A stretch of 64,000 nt of DNA from Onchocerca lupi (Eukaryota; Nematoda; Chromadorea; Rhabditida; Onchocercidae): assembly GCA_028564675.1 (NCBI GenBank), contig JAOVVO010000084.1:62001-126000 (forward strand), in the 5' to 3' direction. Within the stretch, counting starts at the first letter, position 1, and each line of letters begins with the position of its first letter. The notes under the pieces are model-generated. The model was not told where the DNA came from, made no database searches, and was given only the letters and a program-made list of their open reading frames with translations. Shown piece after piece: positions 12,188 to 24,899 of the stretch. The position numbers and the translations under genes are program-made.

Positions 12188-14672
12188 ATGGAGAGGATAA
12201 TACGAAATCATCAAGTGGTGATTTTTTCGAAAACTTATTGTCCATACAGTGTTAGAATGAAGAACTTAATAGAAAACTACAATATCAAGGACCAGATAGT
12301 TATGGAGCTTAATCTTCAATCCGAAATGCATGAAATGCAGGTAAATTCTATGCTTCAAGAAAAGAATTTTCGTAAATTTGAATCTTGTAAAACTAAATCA
12401 TTTGTTCCCCAAAAAGAAGCACTGGGTCTTTAGGCATTTACACAAGCATCTTTTTGAAGAATATTTTTAGCAACAAATATGTCAAACTGTTTAAATCACC
12501 GTCATTAATGATGTTCCCCTGACGAGCTGAAAAAAATTCTAATTCATTTGAAAGCGATTCATTCTAGTTGACTTACATGGATATTATTTTCCTAAAGGTA
12601 ACTGCTGTGCTTTTCTTACTCATCATTTCTCACTATAAATAAAAAAATTTGATTTGTTAGAATATTTAAGGCAAAACAATCGTTAAATTATAAAGAAAAT
12701 CATTTCTCATCGGATGGCAGTTGACATTTTAGTATAGAATGTAGGATAATTTGCTGACTACTAGTACCTATACAGGTTTGATTCTGATCAGTTTTTTGTT
12801 CATGTTGTTTCCTCTTCATTTTATCACTTCACTTCTTTGGAAAAAGAGTTGCATGCATGCCGTAACCGTAATAAGTGCATTATAATACTATGTTTCATCA
12901 TTAATCTAATAAAAACCAATTATTAAAAAAGTTAAATCAAAAAAGAACTTTCGAAAAACTGTTATATGTTCTGAAAATTACGCGCTGGTTAACTATTACT
13001 GATCACATTTCAATCGAAAGTACGGTGCTTCATGAATCAAAATGGACAGAGATGTAAAATGAAGTAATGGTACTTAACAGCAGCTATCGATTGTTGTTAA
13101 AGAGTTCATAAATAATAGAATATTCCTGCACTGGTGATGTGTAAATGAATATATTTAAAACTTCTAAGCGTATGTTAGGATCATTAATAAATTTCCAGGT
13201 TCAATTTGTATGGAATTGAAATCTCACCCAAGTTTCCACTTTATGGAAAAATCAAGTCGGATTCAAAGCAAATAATCGCTTTGTCACAATGATTCGATGA
13301 TATGCCTTTAACATAATAATATTAACTCATGCATAATCTTACCCTAATCAGCAGGATCTTTTTCTTGCAGTCATGTCATATTGTGAGTTTCATAACGGGC
13401 AACATACTCTTCATTGTGCAGAAAACTTTTAAAAACTCACTTTCATGAATGAAATATCAAAAATTTGGATGCGAAAATAATATTTCGTAGTTGTTGTTTT
13501 GAATAAGAAAACAAGAAACCAATATAATGCAAGTATTTTATGATACACATAATTGAAAATAGTTTAAGATGCCTGTTCTGAAACTAAACTCTATTTTTCT
13601 TGACAGCTATGATCATTGCAGTTTGTGAATAGGAAGCAAAAAATAATATTATAAGAACATTTGTCATTACAACGTATCAGAAAAAAATATACATTACTAT
13701 TTATATTTTTAAAATGAACGTAGAAGTTTACGAAAACTTTAAGAAATTCTCCAAAATTGCTGAATTCATAAACTGAAAAATCAAAGTTTACTAGGTTTGC
13801 AAAACTTTTGCCGTCTTTTTATAAGCAGAATTATAAAACAAGCATGAATTTTAACTTTATTAAAAAAGTAACGAAGAACTTCAAATACAAATATAATAAT
13901 CAGAAAAAAACGAAGAACTTCAAAATGTAAAATATAATATTACCTTGTGCTTAAACTCTGAAATTTCGTTTTAAGTTTTTTATTAATTGAAATATCTTTT
14001 GCCATGTTTTGCCGTCCTCAGTTGTTCTAATATCCTAACATAAGTTCAGTGCAAGCATTTAAAAATGTATTAGTTTTCTATAACTTTTTATCTTTTGTTA
14101 TGTCTTTATGATGGGATTCATTTAAAGTGGATGTAGTTTTCCTGAATTTCCAAATAAGATTTCATTCGGAAAAATCATTGATTTGATATCCCACTAGCTA
14201 GATCATTACTATAAAATCACATCTGCCATTGGTATGTAAATAACATCTTGAGATTAAATCATCCCAAATCGATATGAAAACTTAATTCTGAGCAAAGTAC
14301 TGAGATTATCCGCTTGAAAACTTCATCCTATCATACAAACTCTAGACCGTTGTTCAAATAAGATCCATATTGCTTCATATTTGAAACCATTAAAAAAATG
14401 ATTTTACGCTATTGCATAAAACTTTTAAATTGGCTACTTGCTGGAAAGTTGATACTCGCTGACTACTACAGTTGCGTACTTTTTTGCAGGATTATCTCAA
14501 ACGTAAGAGTGGTGGTATTCGAACGGTACCACAGCTATATGTCAATGGAAAGTTTATTGGTGGTTTTGATACAGTTAAACGGAAAGAAATGAGCGGTGAA
14601 TTAGCAAAAATATTTACTGGAGCAGGCATAACGCCTAAAAAGTCATTGCTGCCTCGCAAAGAAAAATGTTAG
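12188..14672 (+). CDS. Glutaredoxin with CPYS active site
   Basis: Two exons, 12188-12340 and 14490-14672, join in phase 0 to give 111 residues, a normal length for a classical glutaredoxin. Exon 1 carries VVIFSKTYCPYS (residues 10-21), the first strand and active site. Exon 2 carries the TVP motif (TVPQLYVNG, cis-proline) and the glutathione-binding GGFD. Glutaredoxins reduce protein-glutathione mixed disulphides in the cytosol or organelles, and some bind Fe-S clusters. The usual second cysteine of CPYC is serine, so this enzyme should work by the monothiol route or bind a cluster. The overall sequence is of the dithiol class rather than the CGFS class. The start is the first ATG after an in-frame TAG; no targeting peptide is obvious. 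The tail (KKSLLPRKEKC) is basic and ends in cysteine. Confidence 0.92.
12341..14489 (+). other. Large intron of the glutaredoxin gene
   Basis: A 2149-bp GT-AG intron with an atttttttgcag-like acceptor. Nothing coding was seen inside. Near 13868-13930 an AACGAAGAACTTCAAA unit occurs twice about 45 bp apart. Confidence 0.7.
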
Positions 14673-17538
14673 TTTAAATACTTGATAAAAACTTAATTCA
14701 TTATTTACAATAATCAGAGATCGAAAGTAAAGGGATAATTCTAATAAGTTTTTGCTGATGGGAAGTTTCAATTTTCGTGTGATTGCAAAATTATTGAATT
14801 TGTGGGATCATTTCCTAAATAATGAAAACCGTTTCAGAAGATAATCGAATTTCCAAATGTCAAAGCAGCTGTGGTAAATTTAGTTTCCTGTCTCAATGGC
14901 TTTGACATATGGAAAACAATTATAATAAGATCATTCATTTTTCATAACTTTGGTTGTTCACAAACTGCCAGTGAAAAATTTTTCCATTTTATACGGCTTT
15001 ACGGCTTAAACATTTTCTCGTGTATTTCTAGCACTTTTGTTTTCAAAACAGCCAAGTAATTCTTTTTCTCTCGAGATTCTAATAAAAGTCCGGTTACAGA
15101 ATTGCATAAACATTTAGCGATAACTTCTTGAATAATCCAATTCACATCTATTAAGTATGCCATTTCGTAGTTCTATCTTTTCAATGTTCAACAGCAAAAA
15201 TAGATGATAATTTTTTTCCACCTGTTTTAATTTCTTTTTTTTTTTTTTTTTTGACAAATCACAAGATTTTTATAATTTGTCTTCATAAGGTCATGCTCAT
15301 TTTTACACCATATAACTTTTTTTGTATGTTGACTTCCTCATAAAAAGGCGAAAATGGCCTTTCTTATTCTACTCGTCAGTTGAATTGAAAAAGCAAACTA
15401 GCACCGCAGGACACAGAAGGTACGACTCATCGCATTTTAATCTCACTAAAAAAGTGATAACCTGTTCAAATTGATGATGTCAAAAATCCAAACAGTTGTA
15501 TTCCACAATAACGGATAGAATCACCAGAAGAAAAGTTCAACGGATTGATAATACGTTATGAGTTTGCTGTCATAACTCAGACTGTCACCATTTATATTTA
15601 CATCAATTACTCATCCTGAACTATGGCAAAATCTAATCAAAAAGGCTAATTTTCCTATCCAATTGATCATTAAATAATTATTCTTTTCAGCGAGGAAACA
15701 AACAAACCTTCCTTAAATAACAAAAAACAGATTTTGAGCAGAAATCGAATGAGTTCATAACATCTTAATGATCGAGGAACAATGCATCAATGAAACCCAC
15801 ATATAGATTCCCTATGTACAATGACACTGGACTACGCGCCGTTCATAAAGAATCCTTATCAAGTACCGACAGATAACCCATACTATCTATCAATTTCCAC
15901 ATCTTCGAAAATTGGCAAAAACTTGCTCCTCTACAGTTTGCCCAAATAGTTGTCAATGTAACATTTCATCGTTGAAGACTTTGCTGAATAGTGCGAAATG
16001 AACACTCAAAACCTCCTCTAATTTGAAACATTTAATCTTATGTTTTACAATACAAGGTCAAAGATATTCACACAACTAAAGCCTGAAAACGTGGAGAAAT
16101 AAGCGCCCCTAATTTTCGCAGATTTTATTCAAATTTTCCATAAAAATCACGCGTACCCCCGATTCTGGTTATGACAACATTTTAATGATGTGAGCTATTT
16201 AGCAATAAAATGGAAATCAGTTATGCATGAAATTGCGGAAGGAAATACAGATTCAGGAGAAGCCAATGAATTCTATAGACCATTTAAATGGCAGGTTTTC
16301 AGGAAAAGAGAACGGCGGAAGATTAGCAAGAATGATGACTTCACAAAATACAGGAAAACTACGCAAAATTATCAAATAGCCGCATATACAAGTGAACAAT
16401 TACAAAAAATACGGCTAACAATTAAGCACCTAAAAACACAGTCAGAGTAACAAAATGCCAGTAAATGTAACTTATCAGAGTAACAATCGAACATTATTTC
16501 CTGATAACCGATTCTCTTTGCAACTTGAAGAAATTTTACACAGCAAAAATGTCCTGCAGATTTCTCTGGAAATGTTTCATTTCTTCAAGAATAGACAGGA
16601 TTTTTAATCAGTAAGTATCATATATAGATTGTTATGTATAGTCATCAATCATCACACTATATATATATGTATATATGCGTATACATATGCGCACATCATA
16701 AGCCTACTCACTAATTAAGCAAGCGCATATTTTAAACTTGTCAAAAAAACACAGCTAAACTCCGGAGGAAAATTCGTTACAACAAAAGTCGACCACAGTA
16801 ATGTAACATGAGGAGCGATCGAATAGATGAAATGGTATATACAATCGGGCTCCAAAAAAAGTCAAAACTGATACAAAAAGTAAACTGACACAGGGATAAT
16901 CTTGCCTTGCCCATAACAGTTAAACGGAAATTTACAGCATTTCAACTTTATGAAGAAAAATGTCAAGTCTAACATATATGCACACATATTTTCTATCTCA
17001 AAAAAAAAAAAAAAAAAAGAAAAAGATTAGATTATAAGTATAAACAAACTGAAATTAGTGATTCGAAAATCATGCATGTAAATTTGTTAATCAAAAGAGC
17101 AACATAAATCGATATGCATATGCATCAACTATCAAAAAGTTCATCGATGACACCCCATAACTAATATAGTTCAAAATAACAAATGGATAAGATGATAAAC
17201 AAACTGCGATAATTGCGCAACGCTAAACAATGGATAAATACAATAACAAACTCCAGAAGAAATTTTGTAAACAGGAACGTTTTAATTTCAGTAAGCATGA
17301 TCTGAATAAGTCAAGATTTCGAAATTCAGTTATAAAAAATATAGAAGCAAAATATTACGAAATAAAAAAATATGAAGACAGAAAATAAAATAATCATAAG
17401 TTTGCAATTAATTAAAACAGAAAAGAACCAGTAAAAATGTTTCAAAATCAATAAAAATTTTTGAAAGCACTGAAATGGTACGAAATATACAAAATAAAAC
17501 AGAAATAGGGAAAAATAAAAATGAACAAAATAAAACAA
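14673..17538. other. Convergent intergenic region, glutaredoxin to mbk-1
   Basis: Lies between the 3' ends of the plus-strand glutaredoxin and the minus-strand mbk-1 genes, so it should contain both 3' UTRs. An 87-codon Lys/Arg-rich open frame at 16190-16450 starts with GTG and has no recognised family; I do not call it a gene. Simple repeats occur near 15236-15252 (T run), 16655-16692 (TA/TG) and 17001-17019 (A run). Confidence 0.5.
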
Positions 17539-20500
17539 TTACGAAAAATTATTAGTTGTTGAATTTGATGCCAAACCGGACTGTGCTAATGTTTGTTGAT
17601 GTTGTTGTTGCTGGACTTGCTGCATGAAGTTATTTGGAAACAGGATTGATGTCGGATTTGCTCTAGCACCGTTTGTTGCGGACTGGATACGACTCTGATG
17701 TGATATTTGACCATTACCTACCGTCCCATCAAAGCTCAGGTTGCGACTTTGCGGCAGAAGTGAATTCTAAAACATGAGTTATGTGAGAAATTACAAGAAA
17801 AAAGAATTCATATCCAACAACTGAATGCATTATATGATAGGCAAAAAATTAAGCGATATGGTAAAATTTGGGTCTCAGAGAATTTTAACAAGGAAGGAAA
17901 TTTCCACGTATACTTGATGAAACACATCACCTTAAAAATGTTAAGAAAATTAAAGGCATTTATGGCGACATATTCATAATATGAAATCTAACCCTTTGGG
18001 ATGACTGAAGATTTGACGGCGGTTGAGAATGATGACCATAGCGCGCATCATCGCCTTGTTCAGGAGATGTCCAAATTGAATTCTGCAAGTTAGATACAAA
18101 ATGAGGAGGAGCTTGTAATTGATGCTGCGTGCTAGATATATTCGAGTTGCTTGACTGATGCTGCTGTTGATTTTGATTCGGTCCCTGCTGCATTTGTTGA
18201 GGTAACAAACCGAAAGGTTGAGCAATTCTGAAAATCAACTGAAAGCGTGTAAAAATCAAACTGAGTTACTCGTCGATCGCTCATTACTTGCCAGATTATT
18301 AATACCTACTGAAATAAATTTTGATTTGTTGATCCTGCTTGTTGTTGGTAATTATTCGGTTGACCGACAACCTGAAACTGCAGAAGGATATAAGAACAAT
18401 CGCATTCTTCTGTGATTATGATCTTAAAAAAATAAAAATCATTTAAATGCCTTAGAAAACATGCCGAGAAACATCGAAGTATTGAATTATATGATTCTCT
18501 GCAAAAAGATGATTTATATCGACAAGACTCGCTACTAATATTTCCGAGAAATTCACAAAAGTACCTGGTTAAGTTGCGGCAACTGTATGTGTTGCGGATG
18601 AGCTATAGCTGCGTTAGAATCAGCGCAATCCATCTGAGTGAGAGAGTGTTCCTCAACAAAATGAGGTTGCGTCACTTGAAAGTGCTAAAAAGACAAAAAA
18701 ATTAAAAATTTTTTTAAATTGGTTGAATTGCTCCAAACATATTGTAACTTACTGTACGTGATGTATTGACCTGAACATTATTGGACAAAGTAACTTGTTG
18801 CTGCAAGGTTCTGGAATGTGAAGCAAGAGCAGAACCTATATTTCCACAATCATCAGTTCTGCGCGAGAAAAAAGGATGCCTAACTGCAGCGTATGGCCCA
18901 ATACGCTCCCGTGGATCAAATGTCAACATTCGTTCCACGAGATCCTGAAAAGTACTGATTAATGAATAGATTTATCAGACCATGTCAGTAACAAAACTTT
19001 CATGAAAATCCAAAATATGCACATTTCCATCAAATGCAACCTTGAACTTCGTATATTCTTCAGGCGTATGACCACATTCGCCAAGACGTCGACTTCCTGG
19101 TCCACCTGTGTCTACACCGATGATATCGGCCAACTTGCGTGATCCTGGTGAACGGTAACGTTTATTTTCCCGCGATTCTTTACACACATAATTCCCATCT
19201 GAAAAAAAAAAAAAAAAAAAAAGAACCTATATTAAGAAGAAAAACGACTAAAGTGCTAGCTGGGAAAAATAAATCATGTAATTTCAATTCATGTAATTCC
19301 GCTCGTTTCTGATCATTTTCAGTTCGTGGTTTTTGAAAACTTTTTGGATAACAATAGTCATTCTACGCAGTTACGCAGTTTCACTATTTGAATCTAAAAA
19401 TAGACCACTGTTCTCAATTAACGGTCATCCGTAAAACGAGTGTTTGAAATCTCTCATTCCACAAGGATCTCTTTGATCACTTAGTGATGCTGTAACGAAC
19501 TGATTTGTGAAAATCTCTTGCTTCAAGGATGGCATCACTGTCAATTCTATTGCCAATATATGGAATAAATCCTCAAAATACAGCATAGCAGGCACAAGTA
19601 GAAAGAGGTCTATTTCTTAAGATGAAGTGATGAAGAGTCTCATGTTATACAAAAGAAACTGTTCATCAAGATTCTGAGACATCACTTTATTCATAAAACA
19701 TTTTCCATACCGACTACCATTTTCCTGGGCGCTGAATATAATATGACCGGAATGACGAAATCAGTAAAAACCAAGCCGCATCCTAAGAAATTCGCTCTAA
19801 GATCACATTTCTCGTGATGAAATAAAACCACTAGTAGATAGTTAACGAAACTTTTCAATATTTACTTCGACAGACAAATTAATGTTTGGGCTGAATAATA
19901 ATGTTTCAGATTTCGTGTTCAAAACTGTCGATTCTTGATTTCGAATCAAGGAATTCTCATCAAAGAGAAGCTATACGGAACAACCACATTCAACGTTCGA
20001 AACTTGAAACATCAAGAATATTATGATGAAAACCGGAATATTATTTAGTTTAGCTGATAATTATCTGTAAAAAAAAAATGAAAGATGCACTGTACATCGA
20101 AACAATGAAAAGATTCAACGCTATTTGAGCTAAACTTACCATCATCTTTCTCGAAAAACTTGTTTCGTTTTTCTGTCGGTGCAGCTTCAATCATATGATT
20201 GGGTGGCATACCTAATACCTCAATTATACGCATCATTTGATCGTGCTCACAAGTGCCAGCGAATAGTGCTTCACCAGTGTGCATTTCAACCAGTATACAT
20301 CCTGAACTAAAGAAATAAGAGGACGAAATTAAGATTACCAAAAATACAGAAAAAAAAAAAGAGGAAAAAAATTCTATTTCAAATCACAAATCACATTATA
20401 AATTGATAAAATTTAAGAGGCTTTGAACCTTGAATTTGAGTTAGAAATTAAAATTATAAAATACTTTATCACTCATCATTTCGACAAAAAATTAACTACA

Positions 20501-23500
20501 CTAGAAAACAAAGTGCAGGACATTAACTATCTTAAACAAATGTGACAGAAACTGAAACCTCATACCAAGGGACCACATATCAATGGCTGTGTCGTACTGC
20601 AAGCCCAACAGGATTTCAGGTGATCGATAAAATCTTGACTGTATGTATTGATAAATACGATGACCAAGCTGACATGATGAGCCAAAATCTATTATTTTGA
20701 TCGCAGAGCGTTTTGGATTACACAGAAGAACATTTTCAGGTTTCAAATCACAATGTATAATATTCAGTTGGGGCGATGAAAGAAACATCAATGTACTGGC
20801 TAACTGAAACAAAATAGATGTTAAATATAGCGAAAAAATGAAAGATGAAAAATCGAAAAATCAAGAAGTGCTCATTACTATTATCACTGTATAATGAGTA
20901 TCAATATTATATCATATGGAAACTTGTTCTACAAGACATTGCATATGAGGAACATTGTGTGTAGTCATCAAGGGATAAAATTTATTGCATTTGCAAAAAA
21001 ATTGCCTGTCTTCGACCTGATTCATTTAGGAATTAGCTATTCTAAAATTCATCTACCATTGTCGGTAAACAATTGGAACTCGAAGCGCAATACAACATAC
21101 TGAAATATGAAATGAAGCCCTCCGCCTCAAATCATTCAGTACATCATCAGACTAATCATATAACATATAGGGTACTCAGGAAATGATATTTAGCCAGATT
21201 TAAAATCGAAGATTATGAGTGATGAGCAGAAAAAATCACTACATTCACTGAAAGCATTAAATTCGTCACAAAAACCCATCAAAAGTTGACTTTTTATTTT
21301 TCACTTAGCAAACATACGCAAACAAACAAACCTGCTGTCCAAATTTCCTTGTGAGATTGAGCGAAACACCATGGAAATCTGTATTTCTTAATAAATCATA
21401 CAAATTGTATGAAAGAAGTTCAAAAACAAGGCACAAGTGATTACGCCACATAAAGTGAGTCTTCAGTTTCACTGAAATTGGAATAATCATTGAATTATAG
21501 TATTATAGTAATGAAAAATGCATATGTATTTCTCAGCATCATTTGCAAAAAAAAATTTCTCCCCACAAACTGAAAAAGCTCATATAATGATGAGAAGGCA
21601 AAAACTTGAAAAACAATGTTCTCTCTCATTCCACGAGTTTTCAGAATATCTGGGTAAAGCTTCAGTGCCAAGGCGCTAATGGATTTCAGGATAAATCTTT
21701 AGTTCCACATTTTTCAAATTTAAGAAAACCGGTACATAACACACCAACGTAATGTTTGCTTTCAGATTCTTGACTATTCATCATTTCAAGTAACCGAATT
21801 TCAATTTGAGCTTGATCATGGAATGGTTTTTTATTTTTTATGATTTTTATTGCGACATCCTGCTGCTCCATGGTATCATACGCCTTGGCAACTTGTCCAA
21901 AAGAGCCTTTGCCCAAATGACATGCAATCTGATATCTGGAAAAGGCATGCACTGCTCAACAAAACTTGGCAAATGATTTCATATGATGTCGTAAGGAGAA
22001 GACATACAATAAAAACGATAAACTAACCTATTGTTAAAAAGTTCACCCGGATGTATGATATAATCATGATTTTCATCATCATAACCGTTGTTGTGGCTTC
22101 CGGAACGTGGGTTTTCAACAACCTGAATTAATTTTGTCGTAAAGTTGCTCCTAACGAAAGTGCGAGAATCAAATTTGGAAGCCCACTTATAGTTGTGTCA
22201 GAGCCTTAGTTACAGATTTATATGCTATTGTATCATAAATCACGAAATATCGTTTTCATGTAATCTTTTTCTTAACTACCTCATTATTAGCATTACTTTA
22301 TCATCTATCCTTTGTGAGGAGCATGTTGCCATATTAATGATAACGGAAAAAGAGTTTATGAAGTGATTAATGGATCATATCAAATGACTATAAAATGGTA
22401 TGCCGGAGAAAAAGAATATAACATTAAAATTAACGTTAATGGAGATGGTTTTATAAGGCTTATCAAGGATAATGGCATTACTGAAGAACAGTTACGTGCA
22501 AACAAGAGATTTTACAACATTTACTGCAACTCTTTCCGCTTCGTTATTTGGCATGAACTTACTCAATTTAGCTATATGAGGTTTAAACACATATACGGTA
22601 CTTAGATTTTTGTCTCTCTGAAATCTCACCTATTAAACTGACTTGATTATTTGTTAATCGAAACGATAATCCATTCAAGACTTGTTTTTATATTTATTGG
22701 ATATTGTGAATTCTTTGCTCCCTTTTTTTTATATGATTTCCTCTTGCAAGTTTTTAGCGCTAGCTGATATGTAAACAATTCATCATAAGCAAGCCTTTTC
22801 CTGGAAACTTTCGCTTCAGTTAATGAGCTTGGCTTGTGCAATTTCATTTTTTTTAACCCAAGATTAAATAGGAAAGGTAAATCTCTAAAACAATCCATTA
22901 TGTGTTTTGCTTCTTCAACTGCCTCTAAAGCAAGCACTTTCTCTGATTCTAAAGCAGATATATATATATATATCCGGAACAATTTCGTCGATTTTTAACT
23001 CATTTGACCTGAAGTCAATCTGATATGCTCAGATACTTCCAATTCAAGAAATTATTTCAGTATAAAAATAAAAGGTCACCTGCATATGCAAATGATGCAA
23101 TAACGAAGGGACAACAGCAGACTGGGAAAACATCGAATGCTGAACATGCTGTGAATGACCTTGTTGTATCATATTTGAAGTAATCTGCAGAATTTCGAGA
23201 ATAATTCCTCAAAATTTCAGCTGACGCCAAAAATTTCGTCCGTAACAGAGTTAAAGAAGGATTGTTACCTGTTGGTTCAATGAAACGGCTTGTTTGGGTG
23301 GAGGAGCAGTATGATGATGTTCAGATAGAGCTGTCGGATGAATTCCATGAGTATGATGCTCTTGTTCATGCCGCCTTTTCGCCTTTCGTGCATAGTAATT
23401 CTAAAAGAGTATCAGGAAATTCCATCAAATGTCTGCTATGGAGTAGTTACCTCGAAGTAAAAATTCCACCTTGGAACGGATGTAAACGAATATTCGGAAA

Positions 23501-24899
23501 TTACATTCATAACATTGACTGAGACTGTAAATCACGTCAACATGAAAGGGAGTAAAAAAAAAAAAAAGTGCAAACCTCGTTGATGCCTTTGTAGGTTTTG
23601 ATCAAATCAACGCTTAATTTTCTCAAAGGAGAAGTGGCGGATTCACGCTGTAAAGAGCGATTGTGAGTATTGTTCACAGTACTCTGTAGATGAGTGACGA
23701 CAGCACCGCTGTGAGGATTCTGGGTAGAGGTGGATGGGATATGATCAGCCATAGGAAAGCCCATATGTGTCTGACTAGACAGCGACAAACCAGAACTGTA
23801 ATGAACTTAATTAGAATAGTAAATTATAGATGACTAATGAGCATAGAATCACTTCACGACATACAAATGGAACAAAAAATAGGTAGTTCCTAGCGGATAT
23901 AAATTACTCAACTAGATTTTATACATAGTGCATCGATTTTAAAAGATAGAACAAAATGCTTATCTTCCCATTATTTGCCATTTCTACTCTTCCAGTTCAT
24001 TTTTGGCAACTTTGGCAAGTTTTTCAGCAAAAATGTAATTTAGAAGCAGAAAAAAGATAGTTATTAATATAAAAAAAGTTGTTATTCGGAAGCAAATTGA
24101 ACTTGGCTCATTATGTTTACAGCAAATGTATGGTATACTTTTTTTTATGACTTATAAATCATAACCAGCTCCTTTCTGATGCGGTTTGTTTTTGCTTTTA
24201 CGACATAGCAGTCATGAAATTTATCAAAATTTCATATTGTTTTCTTAAATAACTTTATTGTAAAGCATGTTATGCATGAAACCCAAGGGTTATTCATGAC
24301 GAGAATGATTGGAATATCTAGAGAATTTACTGAGTTTACAACCATACATAAAAGAAAAATTTACTATAGGAGGTAAAATCAAAAGCAAAAGCCAGCAGCA
24401 TTGAGAATTAATACTAGATTTTCAATAAATTATATCCTTTTTCCCTTTAAGAAATGCAGGTGAATTTGTCTGTTACTGCGGACGATCGCTTATGTTTTGG
24501 TGGATAGCCCTGCACTGTAATATATTGTGAGTAATGTCAAACAATAACTTACTTATTGCTGAAAGACATATTTGGAGAGTAGGCATTATTCGAATCCTGG
24601 AGCGGAGCATTCAGAAACGAGCTACCATCAATGACAGAAGGTTGCACTGCCAACGAAGCTGAACTCCGGGTAGAGCTCTGCTGAGGCCAAGCTGACGATG
24701 TCGCAAACTGCAAAGTATTAAAAACAGAAAATGAAAGTAAAGTAGATACGACAATACGTATTTTTCGGAGAGATGTTATTCTTTACTGATGTCGAGGCAC
24801 AAATTCTAGCAGTGATTAAATGGAAAAACCTACACTTGGATTTTGTCCAAACATGTTCGCTCTGCGATCGTATTCTAGCTTTATGTCCTGAGCAACCAT
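17539..24899 (-). CDS. mbk-1: DYRK1-family protein kinase MBK-1
   Basis: Sixteen exons, all in phase: 24899-24834, 24707-24553, 23795-23576, 23400-23269, 23184-23080, 22122-22028, 21935-21745, 21471-21332, 20803-20566, 20301-20140, 19198-19041, 18944-18753, 18684-18565, 18371-18310, 18227-17993 and 17766-17539, about 832 residues. The DYRK homology box is TSPLRKLSVDLIKTYKGINEV, followed by YYARKAKRRHEQ, a likely nuclear localisation signal. The kinase domain (about 259-580) has GKGSFGQV (266-273), VAIK (Lys288), HCDLKPEN (Asp387), DFG (407-409) and the activation-loop YQY (419-421), autophosphorylated in DYRKs. The long C-terminus is Gln/His/Asn/Ser-rich. DYRK1A/MBK-1 are nuclear Ser/Thr kinases acting in neuronal development. 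Exons 1 and 14 end at GTAGGT donors. The start is the first ATG after an in-frame TGA, but upstream noncoding exons are possible. Confidence 0.97.
19201..19222 (-). repeat. Poly-T tract at mbk-1 acceptor
   Basis: Read on the minus strand this is a run of about 21 T directly before the cag acceptor of the exon at 19198, an unusually pure polypyrimidine tract. Confidence 0.8.
22330..22605 (+). pseudogene. Open fragment, possibly Wolbachia-derived
   Basis: An open frame without stops in the fifth intron of mbk-1, antisense to the host gene. It contains NDNGKRVYEV, NGSYQMTIKWYAGEKEYN and NGITEEQLRANK. No signal peptide, no intron and no recognised domain. After about 22510 the composition changes to a Phe/Tyr-rich tail that looks like chance read-through. 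It directly abuts, in convergent orientation, a fragment that is clearly bacterial recG. The ITEEQLRANK style is reminiscent of Wolbachia hypothetical proteins, but that is an impression, not a match. It could also be a nested worm gene. Confidence 0.4.
22585..22960 (-). pseudogene. recG: Wolbachia-type recG fragment (nuclear insert)
   Basis: Minus-strand reading gives KPSSLTEAKVSRKRLAYDEL followed by FTYQLALKTCKRKSYKKKG, the region of bacterial RecG helicase just before the helicase core (family pattern: LAYEELLxxQLAL, then a basic KKK stretch). Near 22690 the frame shifts by one base and the next frame continues with QVLNGLSFRLTNNQVSLIGEIS, matching the RecG stretch just upstream of the Walker A motif (family: LPFxLTxxQ...EI). 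The match stops before Walker A, so only an internal piece survives. RecG repairs stalled replication forks in bacteria; animals have no orthologue. A frameshifted, truncated copy inside an animal gene intron indicates lateral transfer from an endosymbiont, Wolbachia being the usual source in filariae. The right edge is a TA microsatellite at 22961-22975. Confidence 0.85.

Noticed and set aside
16190..16450. Lys/Arg-rich 86-residue frame as a gene
   Set aside because: GTG start, no homologue, low-complexity A-rich composition, and it lies in the likely 3' UTR zone of mbk-1.
23262..23522. 86-codon plus-strand frame
   Set aside because: It is the antisense shadow of an mbk-1 exon (23400-23269), whose protein matches the DYRK family.
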